Of a DNA stretch of 64,000 nt, positions 54,563-63,431 are shown piece after piece; within the stretch, counting starts at the first letter, position 1; each line of letters opens with the position of its first letter. The DNA is from Desulfobulbaceae bacterium. Its GTDB lineage: Bacteria > Bacteroidota > Ignavibacteria > Kapaibacteriales > UBA2268. Below the pieces are notes generated by a model. That model searched no databases. It was not told the DNA's origin and saw only the letters and a list, made by a program, of their open reading frames with translations. The position numbers and the translations under genes are program-made. Location of the stretch: assembly GCA_018335795.1 (NCBI GenBank), contig JAGXRP010000033.1, forward strand, positions 131,973 through 195,972, read 5' to 3'.

Positions 54563-55217
54563 TTTCTAATTCCTTTAATATATCTTGAAAATCTTCTTCT
54601 TCATATGTTTCTAAATTGCTATATAAATTAATATTATAACTAAAATTCGAACCAACATAATTTGTAATTTGGTCTATGTAATTATACATTTCCTCGTAAT
54701 ACATTTCTTCGATAATATCGCTGTAAACATCGGGAAAATTGATTTGATTGAATGAGGTGTTCATAGTAATTTCGTCAACGTCTTCAGATTCGGATTCGGA
54801 GAGTATCACAGCTATTTCATCTAAATCATAATTGCTCGTAAGCGATTGATTTTTCATTTCGATTGTTATGTCGTTCGAATCATTAGCTACAAATAAGGTA
54901 TAAAACATAATTACCACTACCGCAGCAGCAGGTATAACAAATCGAGTCAACAAGTTGAATCTCTTGAGATGTTTGTGATTCGCAGACAACTTCCTGTTCA
55001 CTTTAACGCTCATATTGCGTGTCTGTGTGCTTACTGCATTGTCAAAATCTGTTTTGTCAATTCTGTCAAACAATGCTTTTGCTTCGTTCAATTCCTGAAC
55101 TAAATCGGGATATTGAACAATAGCTTGTTCAAAAGCATATTTTTCATGCTCTTCCATTGCTCCGAATAGATAATCGGGCAAAGACTCTTCGAGTTGTTTT
55201 TTTGTCATTTCATTCAT
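54543..55217 (-). CDS. Probable membrane-bound anti-sigma factor
   Basis: A 224-residue protein with a cytoplasmic helical N-terminal domain (LPDYLFGAMEEHEKYAFEQ, similar to anti-sigma start regions), one membrane helix near 92-110 and an acidic, tyrosine-rich extracytoplasmic tail. It stands directly after the ECF sigma gene (10 bases), so it most likely holds that sigma factor. There is no zinc-binding HxxxCxxC motif, so it is not a ZAS-type anti-sigma. Confidence 0.75.
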   Translation of the reverse strand: MNEMTKKQLEESLPDYLFGAMEEHEKYAFEQAIVQYPDLVQELNEAKALFDRIDKTDFDNAVSTQTRNMSVKVNRKLSANHKHLKRFNLLTRFVIPAAAVVVIMFYTLFVANDSNDITIEMKNQSLTSNYDLDEIAVILSESESEDVDEITMNTSFNQINFPDVYSDIIEEMYYEEMYNYIDQITNYVGSNFSYNINLYSNLETYEEEDFQDILKELENVGKFN

Positions 55218-55227
55218 AATTTTAACC

Positions 55228-55800
55228 TCACCTCAGATCTTTCATATTTTGAGCAAGCTTTTTGACGGCTTGAAAATAATTCGCTTTCAATCCACCGACA
55301 CTTGTCCCTAAGAGTTCAGAAATTTCCTGATAGGACAAATCGTGAAAGTACCGTAATGCAAAGGTCTCACGTTGTTTCTCGGGCAATTTTGTTAATTCGT
55401 GATTGAATCGTTCATATAACTCACTGTTTTCCATTTTGCTGTGAGCAGAGGCTTCCTTCGATTCAATTTCAAAATCATTATCTGAATTTGAATATGAAAA
55501 AAACGAAAGCAAGGACTTTTTTCTCTTATAATTCAAGCACATATTTACTGTAATTCGATAAAGCCAAGTTTTGACCGAACTTTGATGATTGAATCCGCCA
55601 AGATTTGACAAAGCTTTTATCAGAACTTCCTGAGTAATATCGTCAGCATCGTCGTAATCTTTGGTATAACGCAAGGCAGTCGAAAATACGAAATTTTTAT
55701 TTGCATTCACAAATTGATTTGCATTTTGAACTTCGTTGCCAAGAGCATCGCTCACCAAGTTTTCGTTTTCAATATGATTTGCCAAAAGAGCCGTACCCAC
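55228..55800 (-). CDS. ECF-type RNA polymerase sigma factor
   Basis: Extracytoplasmic-function sigma factor of about 190 residues. Region 2 is seen as FSTALRYTKDYDDADDITQEVLIKA with WLYRITVNMC, and region 4 as LPEKQRETFALRYFHDLSYQEISELLGTSVGGLK with a helix-turn-helix. It starts at GTG with AAAGG upstream. The genes after it, an anti-sigma candidate and an exported protein, suggest a signal from the cell envelope. Confidence 0.92.
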   Translation of the reverse strand: MGTALLANHIENENLVSDALGNEVQNANQFVNANKNFVFSTALRYTKDYDDADDITQEVLIKALSNLGGFNHQSSVKTWLYRITVNMCLNYKRKKSLLSFFSYSNSDNDFEIESKEASAHSKMENSELYERFNHELTKLPEKQRETFALRYFHDLSYQEISELLGTSVGGLKANYFQAVKKLAQNMKDLR

Positions 55801-55865
55801 TTATTGACCTTTGAATAATTCTTTATAGTATAGACAAATAAATTTGAAAAAAGTTTAATCACCCT

Positions 55866-55895
55866 AAAAAAAAATATCCCGACATGCGGGATATT
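55866..55895 (-). terminator. Rho-independent terminator of greA
   Basis: A perfect nine-base stem AATATCCCG/CGGGATATT around ACATG (55873-55895). On the minus strand it is followed by a run of nine T. It lies 18 bases after the greA stop. Confidence 0.93.
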
Positions 55896-55912
55896 CAATG
55901 AAAAAAAGTAAT

Positions 55913-56392
55913 TTATATAGATTTAGAAATATCGAGAATTTCAAATTTAGTAGTGCCTGAGGCAACAGTCAGTTCTGCAATTTCGCCAATTTTTTTGCCC
56001 ATGAGAGATTTGCCTAAAGGTGATGAAACAGAAATTTTGTTTTGTTCAAAATCTGCTTCTTCGGCGCTAACCATAACATATTCAATTATCTTGTTATTTT
56101 TAAGATTTTTTATTTTAACTTTTGAAAGTATGTAAACTTTATCATCAGGAAATTCATCCGGTCTTATCATTTGGCTTTTAGAAAGAATTTCAGAAATTTT
56201 ATTGATTTTCATTTCCATCAGTCCTTGAGCGTCTTTAGCCGCATCGTAATCTGCGTTCTCAGATAAGTCTCCATGTGAACGAGCCTCGGCAATTTTCCGA
56301 GCCATTTCTGGTCTGCCAATACTTTTGAGTATTCGCAACTCTTCTTCCAATTCTTTAATTTTTTCTTTGGTCATATATATCGTATTCGACAT
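55913..56392 (-). CDS. greA: Transcription elongation factor GreA
   Basis: Rescues stalled RNA polymerase by promoting RNA cleavage. The 159-residue protein has an N-terminal coiled coil (about 5-75) with the acidic tip in the LSENADYDAAKDAQ region and a C-terminal FKBP-like domain with VSSPLGKSLMGKKIGE. Length and motifs are standard. It is followed by its own terminator. Confidence 0.96.
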   Translation of the reverse strand: MSNTIYMTKEKIKELEEELRILKSIGRPEMARKIAEARSHGDLSENADYDAAKDAQGLMEMKINKISEILSKSQMIRPDEFPDDKVYILSKVKIKNLKNNKIIEYVMVSAEEADFEQNKISVSSPLGKSLMGKKIGEIAELTVASGTTKFEILDISKSI

Positions 56393-56427
56393 AGCTACAC
56401 CTTTTTAAAAAGTAATATAAATTAAAA

Positions 56428-56460
56428 AATAAAGCCGTTACAATAAATATCGGCTTTATT
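56428..56460 (-). terminator. Terminator after ribBA
   Basis: Perfect ten-base stem AATAAAGCCG/CGGCTTTATT with a 13-base loop. On the minus strand a T-rich tail follows. It is about 55 bases after the ribBA stop and separates that operon from greA. Confidence 0.82.
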
Positions 56461-56515
56461 CATACATATAAACGTTCTAACTGTTTTAAAATTTCATTTA
56501 GAACACAATACAAAG

Positions 56516-57715
56516 TTACAAAGAATTTAGTATATGTCCTAATTTTGTTCGTTTAGTTTCCAGATAATGTCTATTTGAATCATTCGGCTCAATTTGGAGA
56601 GGAATCAAATCTACAACTTCAAGACCATAACTTTCAAGTCCAACTCTCTTTCGTGGGTTATTTGTGATTAAAGACATCTTACGAATACCGAGGGAACGCA
56701 ATATTTGCGCACCAATACCATAATCACGCGGGTCAGGTGCGAATCCAAGTTCAACATTGGCTTCGACCGTATCAAGCCCGGCATCTTGAAGAGAATATGC
56801 TTTAACTTTATTTATTAGTCCAATGCCTCTACCCTCTTGGCGCATATAAAGCAATACGCCATTGCCTGCTTTGGCTATCATTTCGAGCGATTTTTCTAAT
56901 TGCTCACCACAATCACAACGTATAGACCCAAATACATCACCTGTCAGACATTCGGAATGAACTCTGACCAAAGTTGGCTTTTCGGGGTCAATTTCACCTA
57001 GAACTAAAGCTGAGTGCTCGAATTTATCAATTTCACTTTCGTAAACATGAACAATAAAATCACCATACTTTGTAGGCAATTTTGCCTCAGCAGTGCATTT
57101 TATCAAATTATCAGTCTTGAGACGATAAGCGATTAGGTCTTTTATTGTAATGATTTTCATATTATTTGCTTTGGCAAATTTAACTAATTCGGGCATGCGA
57201 GCCATCGAACCGTCTTCACTAATCATTTCGCATAATATACCGCTTGCTTTCAATCCCGCAAGTCTCATCAAATCAACTGTTGCTTCCGTATGTCCGGCAC
57301 GACGTAAAACGCCGCCTTCCTGTGCTACAAGCGGGAATACGTGACCCGGACGAAGCAAATCTGTTGGTTTAGTGTCAAGTCGAGCTACAGCTCTAACTGT
57401 AACAGCTCTATCAAAAGCTGAAATACCGGTTGAGGTACCATGAGCATAATCAACTGAAACAGTAAACTTAGTTTCGTGCAATGCAGAATTCACTCTAACC
57501 ATAGGCTCTAACTCGAGTTGTCTTGCGCGAGCTTCAGTAATAGCGATACAGATAAGACCTTTTCCTTTTGTGCTCATGAAATTGATTGTCTCGTGAGTAC
57601 AAAGCTCGGAAGCTGCTATCAAATCGCCTTCGTTCTCTCGGTCCTCATCATCCATAACGATAATGACCTTGCCTGAAGCAAGGTCAATCAAAGCCTCTTC
57701 AATTGTATTTAACAT
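56516..57715 (-). CDS. ribBA: Bifunctional 3,4-dihydroxy-2-butanone 4-phosphate synthase/GTP cyclohydrolase II
   Basis: Fused enzyme that makes both precursors of riboflavin. The first half (about 1-200) has the RibB motifs DDEDRENEGDLI and HTEATVDLMRLAG; the second half has GTP cyclohydrolase II with the zinc site in ECLTGDVFGSIRCDCGEQL and the catalytic MRQEGRGIGLI region. Both halves look complete. No FMN riboswitch fits in the 33-base gap to yajC. Riboflavin feeds FMN for the RNF complex, among others. Confidence 0.96.
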   Translation of the reverse strand: MLNTIEEALIDLASGKVIIVMDDEDRENEGDLIAASELCTHETINFMSTKGKGLICIAITEARARQLELEPMVRVNSALHETKFTVSVDYAHGTSTGISAFDRAVTVRAVARLDTKPTDLLRPGHVFPLVAQEGGVLRRAGHTEATVDLMRLAGLKASGILCEMISEDGSMARMPELVKFAKANNMKIITIKDLIAYRLKTDNLIKCTAEAKLPTKYGDFIVHVYESEIDKFEHSALVLGEIDPEKPTLVRVHSECLTGDVFGSIRCDCGEQLEKSLEMIAKAGNGVLLYMRQEGRGIGLINKVKAYSLQDAGLDTVEANVELGFAPDPRDYGIGAQILRSLGIRKMSLITNNPRKRVGLESYGLEVVDLIPLQIEPNDSNRHYLETKRTKLGHILNSL

Positions 57716-57748
57716 TATTAAATCCTTTTTTATAGAATAAGCATAAAC

Positions 57749-58063
57749 TTAGAGCTTGCTTGCAATAGACGCTTTTTCAAACTTCACTTTTACGTTATCT
57801 GCTATTTGGAGTGTAAAAGTTTTGTCATCTAAGTCTGAAACGGTACCGTGCATACCTGCAGTTGTTACAACTCGGTCACCCTTGCGAATATTAGAAAGCA
57901 TATTTTGATGTTCCTTTTGGCGTTTTTGTTGTGGTCTAATCATCATGAAATACATGATTGCAATTACAACGGCAAACATCAAAAGCATTGACATCATGCC
58001 ACCACCACCGCCATCTCCACCACCGGGAGGTGCCATCATTATTGTAGAAAAGATGTGATACAT
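57749..58063 (-). CDS. yajC: Preprotein translocase accessory subunit YajC
   Basis: Small membrane protein that associates with SecDF-YidC in protein export. The 104-residue protein has a glycine-rich N-terminus, one helix (about 24-42) ending in the family motif MMIRPQQKRQKEHQ, and a C-terminal domain beginning GDRVVTTAGMHGTV. The N-terminal GGGDGGGGG run is longer than usual but common in this phylum. It stands next to tgt, as in many genomes. Confidence 0.95.
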   Translation of the reverse strand: MYHIFSTIMMAPPGGGDGGGGGMMSMLLMFAVVIAIMYFMMIRPQQKRQKEHQNMLSNIRKGDRVVTTAGMHGTVSDLDDKTFTLQIADNVKVKFEKASIASKL

Positions 58064-58127
58064 TTCTTATCCTTATTTTTTTAAAATAAACTCAAAATCT
58101 TATACAAAAGTACAAAAAATCAATCAA

Positions 58128-59264
58128 TTAACCTTGATTTCCCTTGTAAATTTGGATAAATTCCCTTTTCCATTCCTTGAACTCTCCTGACAAAATCTTC
58201 TCTCTGGCAGTCCGAGCGAGCCAAAGATAAAAAGCAATATTATGCAATGATGCTAGTTGCAAACCAAGAATTTCATCAGCTATGAAAAGATGTCTTAAAT
58301 ATCCTAGTGAGAAATTTTGGCTGGCATATGAATCAACATTCGGGTCAATTTGTTCATTAGACAGCTTATATTTTGCATTTTTGATATTGATTTTGCCACG
58401 AGATGTGAACAATTGCCCGTTTCTTGCATTCCGTGTTGGCATTACACAATCAAACATATCTATGCCTCTTTCGATACATTCCAGTATATCAACAGGAGTG
58501 CCAACGCCCATCAAATATCGTGGCTTATCCTTCGGCAAAATATCTGTTGATAACTCTGTAATATCATACATCATTTCGTTTGGCTCACCAACTGAAAGAC
58601 CACCAATCGCATTTCCATCAAAATTGAGGTCTATCATTTTTCTCAAATACTCGACTCTCAAATCATTGTACATTCCACCTTGAGCTATCCCAAACATAAA
58701 TTGTTTATTACCATATTTCGGTGTTTTGGACTTGAAATACTCGATTGAACGCTCAGCCCAATCAAGAGAAAGATCCATAGACTTTCGTACATAAGTTCTA
58801 TCTGCCGGATAAGGAGCACATTCATCAAGAACCATCATGATATCGGAGCCTAAGTTCCGTTGAATATCAACAACGATTTCGGGGGTAAAAAAATGCTTCG
58901 AGCCATCAATATGAGATTTGAACTCTACACCGTCTTCAGTGATTTTCCGGATGTCTTTTAGCGAAAAAACCTGATAACCACCGCTATCAGTCAATATTGC
59001 CCGATTCCAATTCATGAATTTATGCAAACCACCGAATTCATGAATTGTATCATCGCCGGGTCGCAAGTAAAGATGATAAGTATTACCCAAAATGATACGA
59101 GTATCAAGCTCTAAAAGTTCACGTTGTTGAATTGCCTTGACTGTTGCATTTGTCCCAACTGGCATAAAAACGGGAGTTTCAATTTCGGCATAAGTTGTTT
59201 TCAGAATACCCGCTCTTGCCTTGCTTTCTCCGTCTTTTTTTATAAGTGTAAAAAATTCATTCAT
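58128..59264 (-). CDS. tgt: tRNA-guanine transglycosylase without zinc-site cysteines
   Basis: Exchanges guanine 34 in certain tRNAs for the queuosine precursor preQ1. I use the ATG at 59264; the frame allows a TTG one codon earlier. The 378-residue barrel keeps both key aspartates, Asp93 (TDSGGYQVF) and Asp272 (DMFDCVMPTRNA), and the binding-loop DECAPYP. The zinc site CDCYTC of E. coli reads VDSYAS (310-315) here, with only the later histidine (His341) left. From memory, other Bacteroidota also lack these cysteines, so this may be a lineage trait. Confidence 0.95.
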   Translation of the reverse strand: MNEFFTLIKKDGESKARAGILKTTYAEIETPVFMPVGTNATVKAIQQRELLELDTRIILGNTYHLYLRPGDDTIHEFGGLHKFMNWNRAILTDSGGYQVFSLKDIRKITEDGVEFKSHIDGSKHFFTPEIVVDIQRNLGSDIMMVLDECAPYPADRTYVRKSMDLSLDWAERSIEYFKSKTPKYGNKQFMFGIAQGGMYNDLRVEYLRKMIDLNFDGNAIGGLSVGEPNEMMYDITELSTDILPKDKPRYLMGVGTPVDILECIERGIDMFDCVMPTRNARNGQLFTSRGKINIKNAKYKLSNEQIDPNVDSYASQNFSLGYLRHLFIADEILGLQLASLHNIAFYLWLARTAREKILSGEFKEWKREFIQIYKGNQG

Positions 59265-59319
59265 CAATTTTCTGTAATATTAGAGAACTAATTTGCGTCA
59301 TTTGCAAAGAAATTAATTT

Positions 59320-59327
59320 CAAATTTA
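59320..59327 (-). promoter_or_regulatory. Probable -7 element upstream of tgt
   Basis: Minus strand TAAATTTG, a match to TAnnTTTG, about 55 bases before the tgt ATG. No -33 box is seen. It lies just before the divergent DUF1338 gene. Confidence 0.35.
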
Positions 59328-59339
59328 AGGAATAAAAAA

Positions 59340-60140
59340 ATGACACTCGATAATGTATTATCAAAATTATGGAAATTATACACTTCACAAAATGAATCTG
59401 CGCGAAAAGTATATGAACTATTTACTTCAGAAGGCGAAACCGTTATCAATGACCACATTGCTTTTCGTACTTTTGACAATCCGAAAATAAACGTGCAAGC
59501 TCTCGGCAAAATTTTCACAGATTTAGGCTATCGTGAAATGAGGCAATATGACTTCCCTGAAAAGAAGTTAAATGCAAAGCACTATGAAAATACAGAAAAC
59601 GAAAACGCTCCTCTAATTTTCATAAGCGAACTTCGTACAAGTGAATTTAGTGATTTTTTGCAATCCACAGTCCATGATTGTGTAATGCGAATTGAGAAAA
59701 CATTGATTGAGAGCGGTGAAATAGTTTATTCCGGAAATGTTTGGGGCAAGCCATCTCATCAAATTTATCAAAATCTCTTAAGAGAGTCCGAATATGCAGC
59801 TTGGTTGTACTACAATGGATTTTGTGCAAACCATTTCACAGTATCCGTCAACAATCTCAAAAAGTATGATTCGCTCGAAAAAGTAAATCAATTGCTTAAA
59901 GACAATGGATTTAAACTAAATGATGCGGGTGGAGAAATCAAGGGCAATCCGACAGAATTACTTGAACAGTCCAGCATAAAAGCAGACATATTTTTAGGAG
60001 ATTTTGTTGAGGGAGAATTTGAAATCACTGGTTGCTATTACGAATTCGCTAAAAGATACAAATCATCACAAGGAGAATTATTCAAGGGATTTATCGCTAA
60101 ATCGGCAGATAAAATATTTGAGAGTACAAATAAAGGCTAA
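59340..60140 (+). CDS. DUF1338-domain protein (2-oxoadipate dioxygenase-like)
   Basis: A 266-residue protein of the DUF1338 family, some members of which are Fe(II)-dependent 2-oxoadipate dioxygenase/decarboxylases in lysine breakdown. His39 (NDHIAFRTF), His165 (CANHFTVSV) and Glu235 (YYEFAKRY) fit a 2-His-1-Glu iron site. It is shorter than the Pseudomonas enzyme. No other lysine-catabolism gene is near, so the substrate is unproven. AAGGAA stands before the ATG. Confidence 0.85.
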   Translation: MTLDNVLSKLWKLYTSQNESARKVYELFTSEGETVINDHIAFRTFDNPKINVQALGKIFTDLGYREMRQYDFPEKKLNAKHYENTENENAPLIFISELRTSEFSDFLQSTVHDCVMRIEKTLIESGEIVYSGNVWGKPSHQIYQNLLRESEYAAWLYYNGFCANHFTVSVNNLKKYDSLEKVNQLLKDNGFKLNDAGGEIKGNPTELLEQSSIKADIFLGDFVEGEFEITGCYYEFAKRYKSSQGELFKGFIAKSADKIFESTNKG

Positions 60141-60149
60141 GAATTTTGT

Positions 60150-60231
60150 GCGGAAGAGGGGATTTGAACCCCTACACCCATAAGGCACCACCCCCTCAAG
60201 ATGGCGTGTCTACCAATTTCACCACTTCCGC
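60150..60231 (-). tRNA. tRNA-Leu (anticodon GAG)
   Basis: An 82-base class II tRNA on the minus strand: acceptor GCGGAAG with CTTCCGC, discriminator A, anticodon stem CCATC/GGTGG around TTGAGGG (anticodon GAG), a long variable arm and a T-arm with GGTTCAAATCC. The CCA end is not encoded. Confidence 0.95.
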
Positions 60232-60245
60232 AAATATACAGAACA

Positions 60246-60276
60246 CAAAAGTACTATAATGCGAGTAGATTTCAAA
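60246..60276 (-). promoter_or_regulatory. Promoter of tRNA-Leu
   Basis: Minus strand TTTG, 19-base spacer, TACTTTTG. Both boxes are exact, and the -7 box is about 15 bases before the tRNA. Confidence 0.82.
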
Positions 60277-60311
60277 AAATATTTTGAAAAAAGTTATTTG
60301 TCAACAAATAT

Positions 60312-60342
60312 TTTGGTATGTTAGCAAAAATCCATATATTTG
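60312..60342 (+). promoter_or_regulatory. Promoter of the tRNA-Cys unit
   Basis: TTTG, 19-base spacer, TATATTTG, both exact, with the predicted transcription start just before tRNA-Cys. It faces away from the tRNA-Leu promoter, making a divergent pair of tRNA promoters. Confidence 0.85.
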
Positions 60343-60351
60343 TAGTCTTAA

Positions 60352-60422
60352 GGTGACGTGGCCGAGTGGCTAGGCTGCGGTCTGCAAAACCGCCTACGGA
60401 GGTTCGACTCCTCTCGTCACCT
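60352..60422 (+). tRNA. tRNA-Cys (anticodon GCA)
   Basis: A 71-base cloverleaf: acceptor GGTGACG with CGTCACC, discriminator T (U), the identity base for Cys; anticodon stem GCGGT/ACCGC around CTGCAAA (anticodon GCA). CCA is not encoded. A T-run without a hairpin follows, so transcription may continue into efp. Confidence 0.95.
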
Positions 60423-60453
60423 CTTTTTTTATACATAAATTATAATTTGATAT

Positions 60454-61017
60454 ATGGGTAGTGCTACAGACCTCAAAAAAGGTGCAGTCGTTAAATACAA
60501 CGGTGAGAACTGTGTTGTGATTGAAACTCAACACATCAAACCAGGTAAAGGAGGCGCATTCTTCCAAACGAAAATGCGAAATATCAGAACTGGGAAAGTG
60601 GTTGAAAATCGATTTCGAAGTGAAGAAACAGTTGAATTTGTCAGAGTTGACAGACGCTCTTACCAATATCTTTATAAAGATGGAAACGACTTGATGTTTA
60701 TGGATGTAAACACTTTTGAGCAAATTGGTATTCCTGATACATCACTTGGCGAAGAAATCTGTTTTCTGAAAGAAAATGAGATTGCACAACTGGCTTTTGA
60801 AGGTGAAATAGTGCTTTCGGTAGATGTACCTTTGCATGTTAATCTCAGAGTTATCCAAACTGAACCCGGATTTAGAGGCGATACAGCTACAAATGTTACT
60901 AAACCTGCAACACTGGAAACAGGTGCAGAAATCGGTGTTCCGCTGTTTATCAACGAAGGCGACTTAATCAGAGTTGATACTCGTGAAGCAAGCTATATTG
61001 AACGCGTAAAAGAATAA
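60454..61017 (+). CDS. efp: Elongation factor P
   Basis: Relieves ribosome stalling at proline runs. The 187-residue protein has the usual three beta-barrel domains; the modified-lysine loop reads HIKPGKGGAF with Lys32 at its tip. The C-terminal GDTATNVTKPATLETGAEIGVP is conserved. No epmA or epmB gene is in view, so the state of Lys32 is unknown. It lies 32 bases after tRNA-Cys. Confidence 0.96.
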   Translation: MGSATDLKKGAVVKYNGENCVVIETQHIKPGKGGAFFQTKMRNIRTGKVVENRFRSEETVEFVRVDRRSYQYLYKDGNDLMFMDVNTFEQIGIPDTSLGEEICFLKENEIAQLAFEGEIVLSVDVPLHVNLRVIQTEPGFRGDTATNVTKPATLETGAEIGVPLFINEGDLIRVDTREASYIERVKE

Positions 61018-61059
61018 TTAATTCTCCAAGCAAATTTATTCATCAATACAGGAGAGAAT

Positions 61060-61566
61060 ATGGACATCAGTTATTTGAAAGAAATTATACAGCTATTTGA
61101 TGACAGTACCGCATCATCACTCGAAATAGATGAGGAAGGGACAAAAATCAAAATCAGCAAAATAAGTGAATCTAAATCTGAATCTAGTTCCAATCAACCC
61201 ATTATTATACCAATGGGTTCTTTTGCATCTGCCCCTAATATGGCTTCTATGCAAGAACCACAACATTATGCACCTAAGCAAGCTGCTCCGGTTGCGGAAG
61301 CAAAAGAAGTTGCACCGGAGAATAATTTACACGAAATAAAATCTCCCATCGTAGGAACTTTCTATCGTTCGCCATCTCCCGAATCTCCTGCATTTGTTGA
61401 AGTAGGAACCAAAATTCGTCCCGGTGATACACTTTGCATAATCGAAGCGATGAAATTAATGAATGAAATCGAAAGTGATATAAGTGGAACAGTAGTGAAA
61501 ATATTAATCGAGAACTCCAAACCTATAGAATTCAACCAACCGATTTTTCTTATCAAGCCTGATTAA
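61060..61566 (+). CDS. accB: Biotin carboxyl carrier protein of acetyl-CoA carboxylase
   Basis: Carries carboxybiotin between the two half reactions of acetyl-CoA carboxylase. The 168-residue protein has an N-terminal interaction part, an Ala/Pro-rich linker (about 50-88) and a biotinyl domain with [11 protein letters not shown]; Lys132 is the biotin site. AGGAGA stands before the ATG. With accC it supplies malonyl-CoA to the fab operon at the other end of the window. Confidence 0.96.
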   Translation: MDISYLKEIIQLFDDSTASSLEIDEEGTKIKISKISESKSESSSNQPIIIPMGSFASAPNMASMQEPQHYAPKQAAPVAEAKEVAPENNLHEIKSPIVGTFYRSPSPESPAFVEVGTKIRPGDTLCIIEAMKLMNEIESDISGTVVKILIENSKPIEFNQPIFLIKPD

Positions 61567-61583
61567 TTGCGGATAGAACAGAT

Positions 61584-62927
61584 ATGATAAAAAAAGTATT
61601 AATAGCAAATCGTGGCGAAATAGCGCTTCGGATAATTAGAGCTTGTAAAGAAATGGGAATTTCTACTGTAGCCGTTTATTCGACAGTCGATAAGGAATCT
61701 TTGCATGTGAAATTTGCTGATGAAGCAATTTGTATCGGTCCTGCACCCAGTCGTGAAAGCTATCTCAGAATTCCTTCCATAATCTCAGCAGCTATGATTA
61801 CCAATGCCGATGCAATTCATCCTGGATATGGATTCATGGCTGAAAATGATAAATTTGTAGAAATTTGCAACGACCACGGAATTACCTTTATTGGTCCATC
61901 AGCTGATGCAATTCGAAAAATGGGTAATAAATCTGTCGCGAAAGAAACAATGAGAAATGCCGGCGTACCTGTTGTGCCGGGTAGCCTTGGTGTGGTTAAA
62001 GATTATGAAGAAGCGAAAACTGTTTGCGATGAAATCGGCTATCCTGTAATGTTGAAAGCTGTCGCAGGTGGAGGCGGCAAAGGGATGAGACTCGTCGAAA
62101 GCCCTAAGGATTTAGCTGCTGCATTTAGTGTAGCAAGTAATGAAGCGGAAGCATTCTTTAGCAATCCGGATTTATATATCGAAAAACTCGTTATAGGCTC
62201 TCGCCACATCGAAATTCAAGTTATTGGTGATAAACACGGTAATGTAATACATTTAAACGAAAGAGAATGTTCTATACAAAGACGCCATCAGAAACTTATT
62301 GAAGAGGCTCCATCACCGGTGGTTTCAAAAGCTTTGAGAAAACAAATGGGCGAAGTATCAGTCATGGGAGCAAAATCCGTGAATTATTACGGACCCGGTA
62401 CAATAGAATACTTAGTTGATGCGGAAATGAATTTCTACTTTATGGAAATGAATACACGAATTCAAGTTGAACATCCGGTCACAGAGGAGTCATTGGGAAT
62501 AGACTTGATTACTGAGCAAATTTTAGTCGCATCAGGTGAAAAACTGAGATTAAAACAATCAGAACCAAAATTCCATTCAATAGAATGTAGAATCAATGCC
62601 GAAGACCCCGAACATAATTTCCGTCCAAGTCCGGGACGTATTGATGTATTTCATGTTCCCGGAGGTCGTGGCATCAGAACAGATTCACATGCTTACCAAG
62701 GCTATACTATACCGAGTAATTATGATTCATTAGTGGCAAAATTGATTGCTACTGCTCCTACTCGAAAAGAAGCAATTGCTAAGATGTATAGAGCTTTAGA
62801 CGAATTTATAATCGAAGGAATCAAAACCACGATTCCTTTCCACAAGAAAATGATGATGAACAAAGACTTTATCTCGGGTAACATTGATACAAAATATTTA
62901 GATAAAGTTGATTGGAATTCGCTGTAA
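61584..62927 (+). CDS. accC: Biotin carboxylase subunit of acetyl-CoA carboxylase
   Basis: ATP-dependent carboxylation of biotin on AccB. The 447-residue ATP-grasp enzyme begins [17 protein letters not shown], has the glycine loop [14 protein letters not shown] near 160, and [15 protein letters not shown] near 290. The C-terminal domain is complete. It follows accB by 17 bases, so the pair is co-transcribed. Confidence 0.97.
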   Translation: MIKKVLIANRGEIALRIIRACKEMGISTVAVYSTVDKESLHVKFADEAICIGPAPSRESYLRIPSIISAAMITNADAIHPGYGFMAENDKFVEICNDHGITFIGPSADAIRKMGNKSVAKETMRNAGVPVVPGSLGVVKDYEEAKTVCDEIGYPVMLKAVAGGGGKGMRLVESPKDLAAAFSVASNEAEAFFSNPDLYIEKLVIGSRHIEIQVIGDKHGNVIHLNERECSIQRRHQKLIEEAPSPVVSKALRKQMGEVSVMGAKSVNYYGPGTIEYLVDAEMNFYFMEMNTRIQVEHPVTEESLGIDLITEQILVASGEKLRLKQSEPKFHSIECRINAEDPEHNFRPSPGRIDVFHVPGGRGIRTDSHAYQGYTIPSNYDSLVAKLIATAPTRKEAIAKMYRALDEFIIEGIKTTIPFHKKMMMNKDFISGNIDTKYLDKVDWNSL

Positions 62928-62984
62928 TTTTCTTAATTTTACACATTGATAATTATTTTTTTTCAATTAAAAGTTGGAGATTGT

Positions 62985-63365
62985 ATGAATTTCCCGGAAA
63001 ATTTAAAATACACAGAAGACCACGAATGGGTCAAATTAGAAGGTAATATCGGCACAATAGGTGTCACAGACCATGCTCAAGGCGAACTTGGCGATATCGT
63101 TTACATTGATATTCCGGAACCTGACGCGACAGTAAATGCCGGCGATAGTTTCGGTACTATTGAAGCCGTAAAAACAGTTGCGGAAATGTACGCTCCTGTT
63201 TCAGGAAAATTAGTGGAAGTCAATTCCATATTGAATGATGCCCCCGAAACTGTCAATTCTGACCCTTATGGCGAAGGATGGATTGTAAAAATTGAATTAA
63301 GCAATCCCGCAGAGTTAGACAATCTGATGGATGCGACCACTTACAAGGCTAAACTCGGACATTAA
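62985..63365 (+). CDS. gcvH: Glycine cleavage system H protein
   Basis: Lipoyl carrier of the glycine cleavage system. The start is the ATG at 62985 (MNFPENLKYTEDHEW), with GGAG upstream; the frame extends 13 codons earlier, but that part is AT-rich and not family-like. The 126-residue protein has Lys63 in IEAVKTVAEM as the lipoyl site. The gcvT and gcvP genes are not in the window. It ends in a strong terminator. Confidence 0.96.
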   Translation: MNFPENLKYTEDHEWVKLEGNIGTIGVTDHAQGELGDIVYIDIPEPDATVNAGDSFGTIEAVKTVAEMYAPVSGKLVEVNSILNDAPETVNSDPYGEGWIVKIELSNPAELDNLMDATTYKAKLGH

Positions 63366-63387
63366 TCAAATTATTTGTATTACAATT

Positions 63388-63418
63388 AGCCCTCAAAGCA
63401 AAAAATGAGGGCTTTTTG
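63388..63418 (+). terminator. Rho-independent terminator of gcvH
   Basis: Perfect eight-base stem AGCCCTCA/TGAGGGCT with a ten-base loop, followed by a T-run. It closes the efp-accB-accC-gcvH series. Confidence 0.92.
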
Positions 63419-63431
63419 TTATATAAATAAT

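Noticed and set aside
56511-56518. Promoter for greA inside the end of ribBA (TAACTTTG on the minus strand)
   Set aside because: There is no -33 box, and a strong terminator lies between this site and greA.
57716-57748. FMN riboswitch before ribBA
   Set aside because: Only 33 bases separate yajC and ribBA, which is too short for the element.
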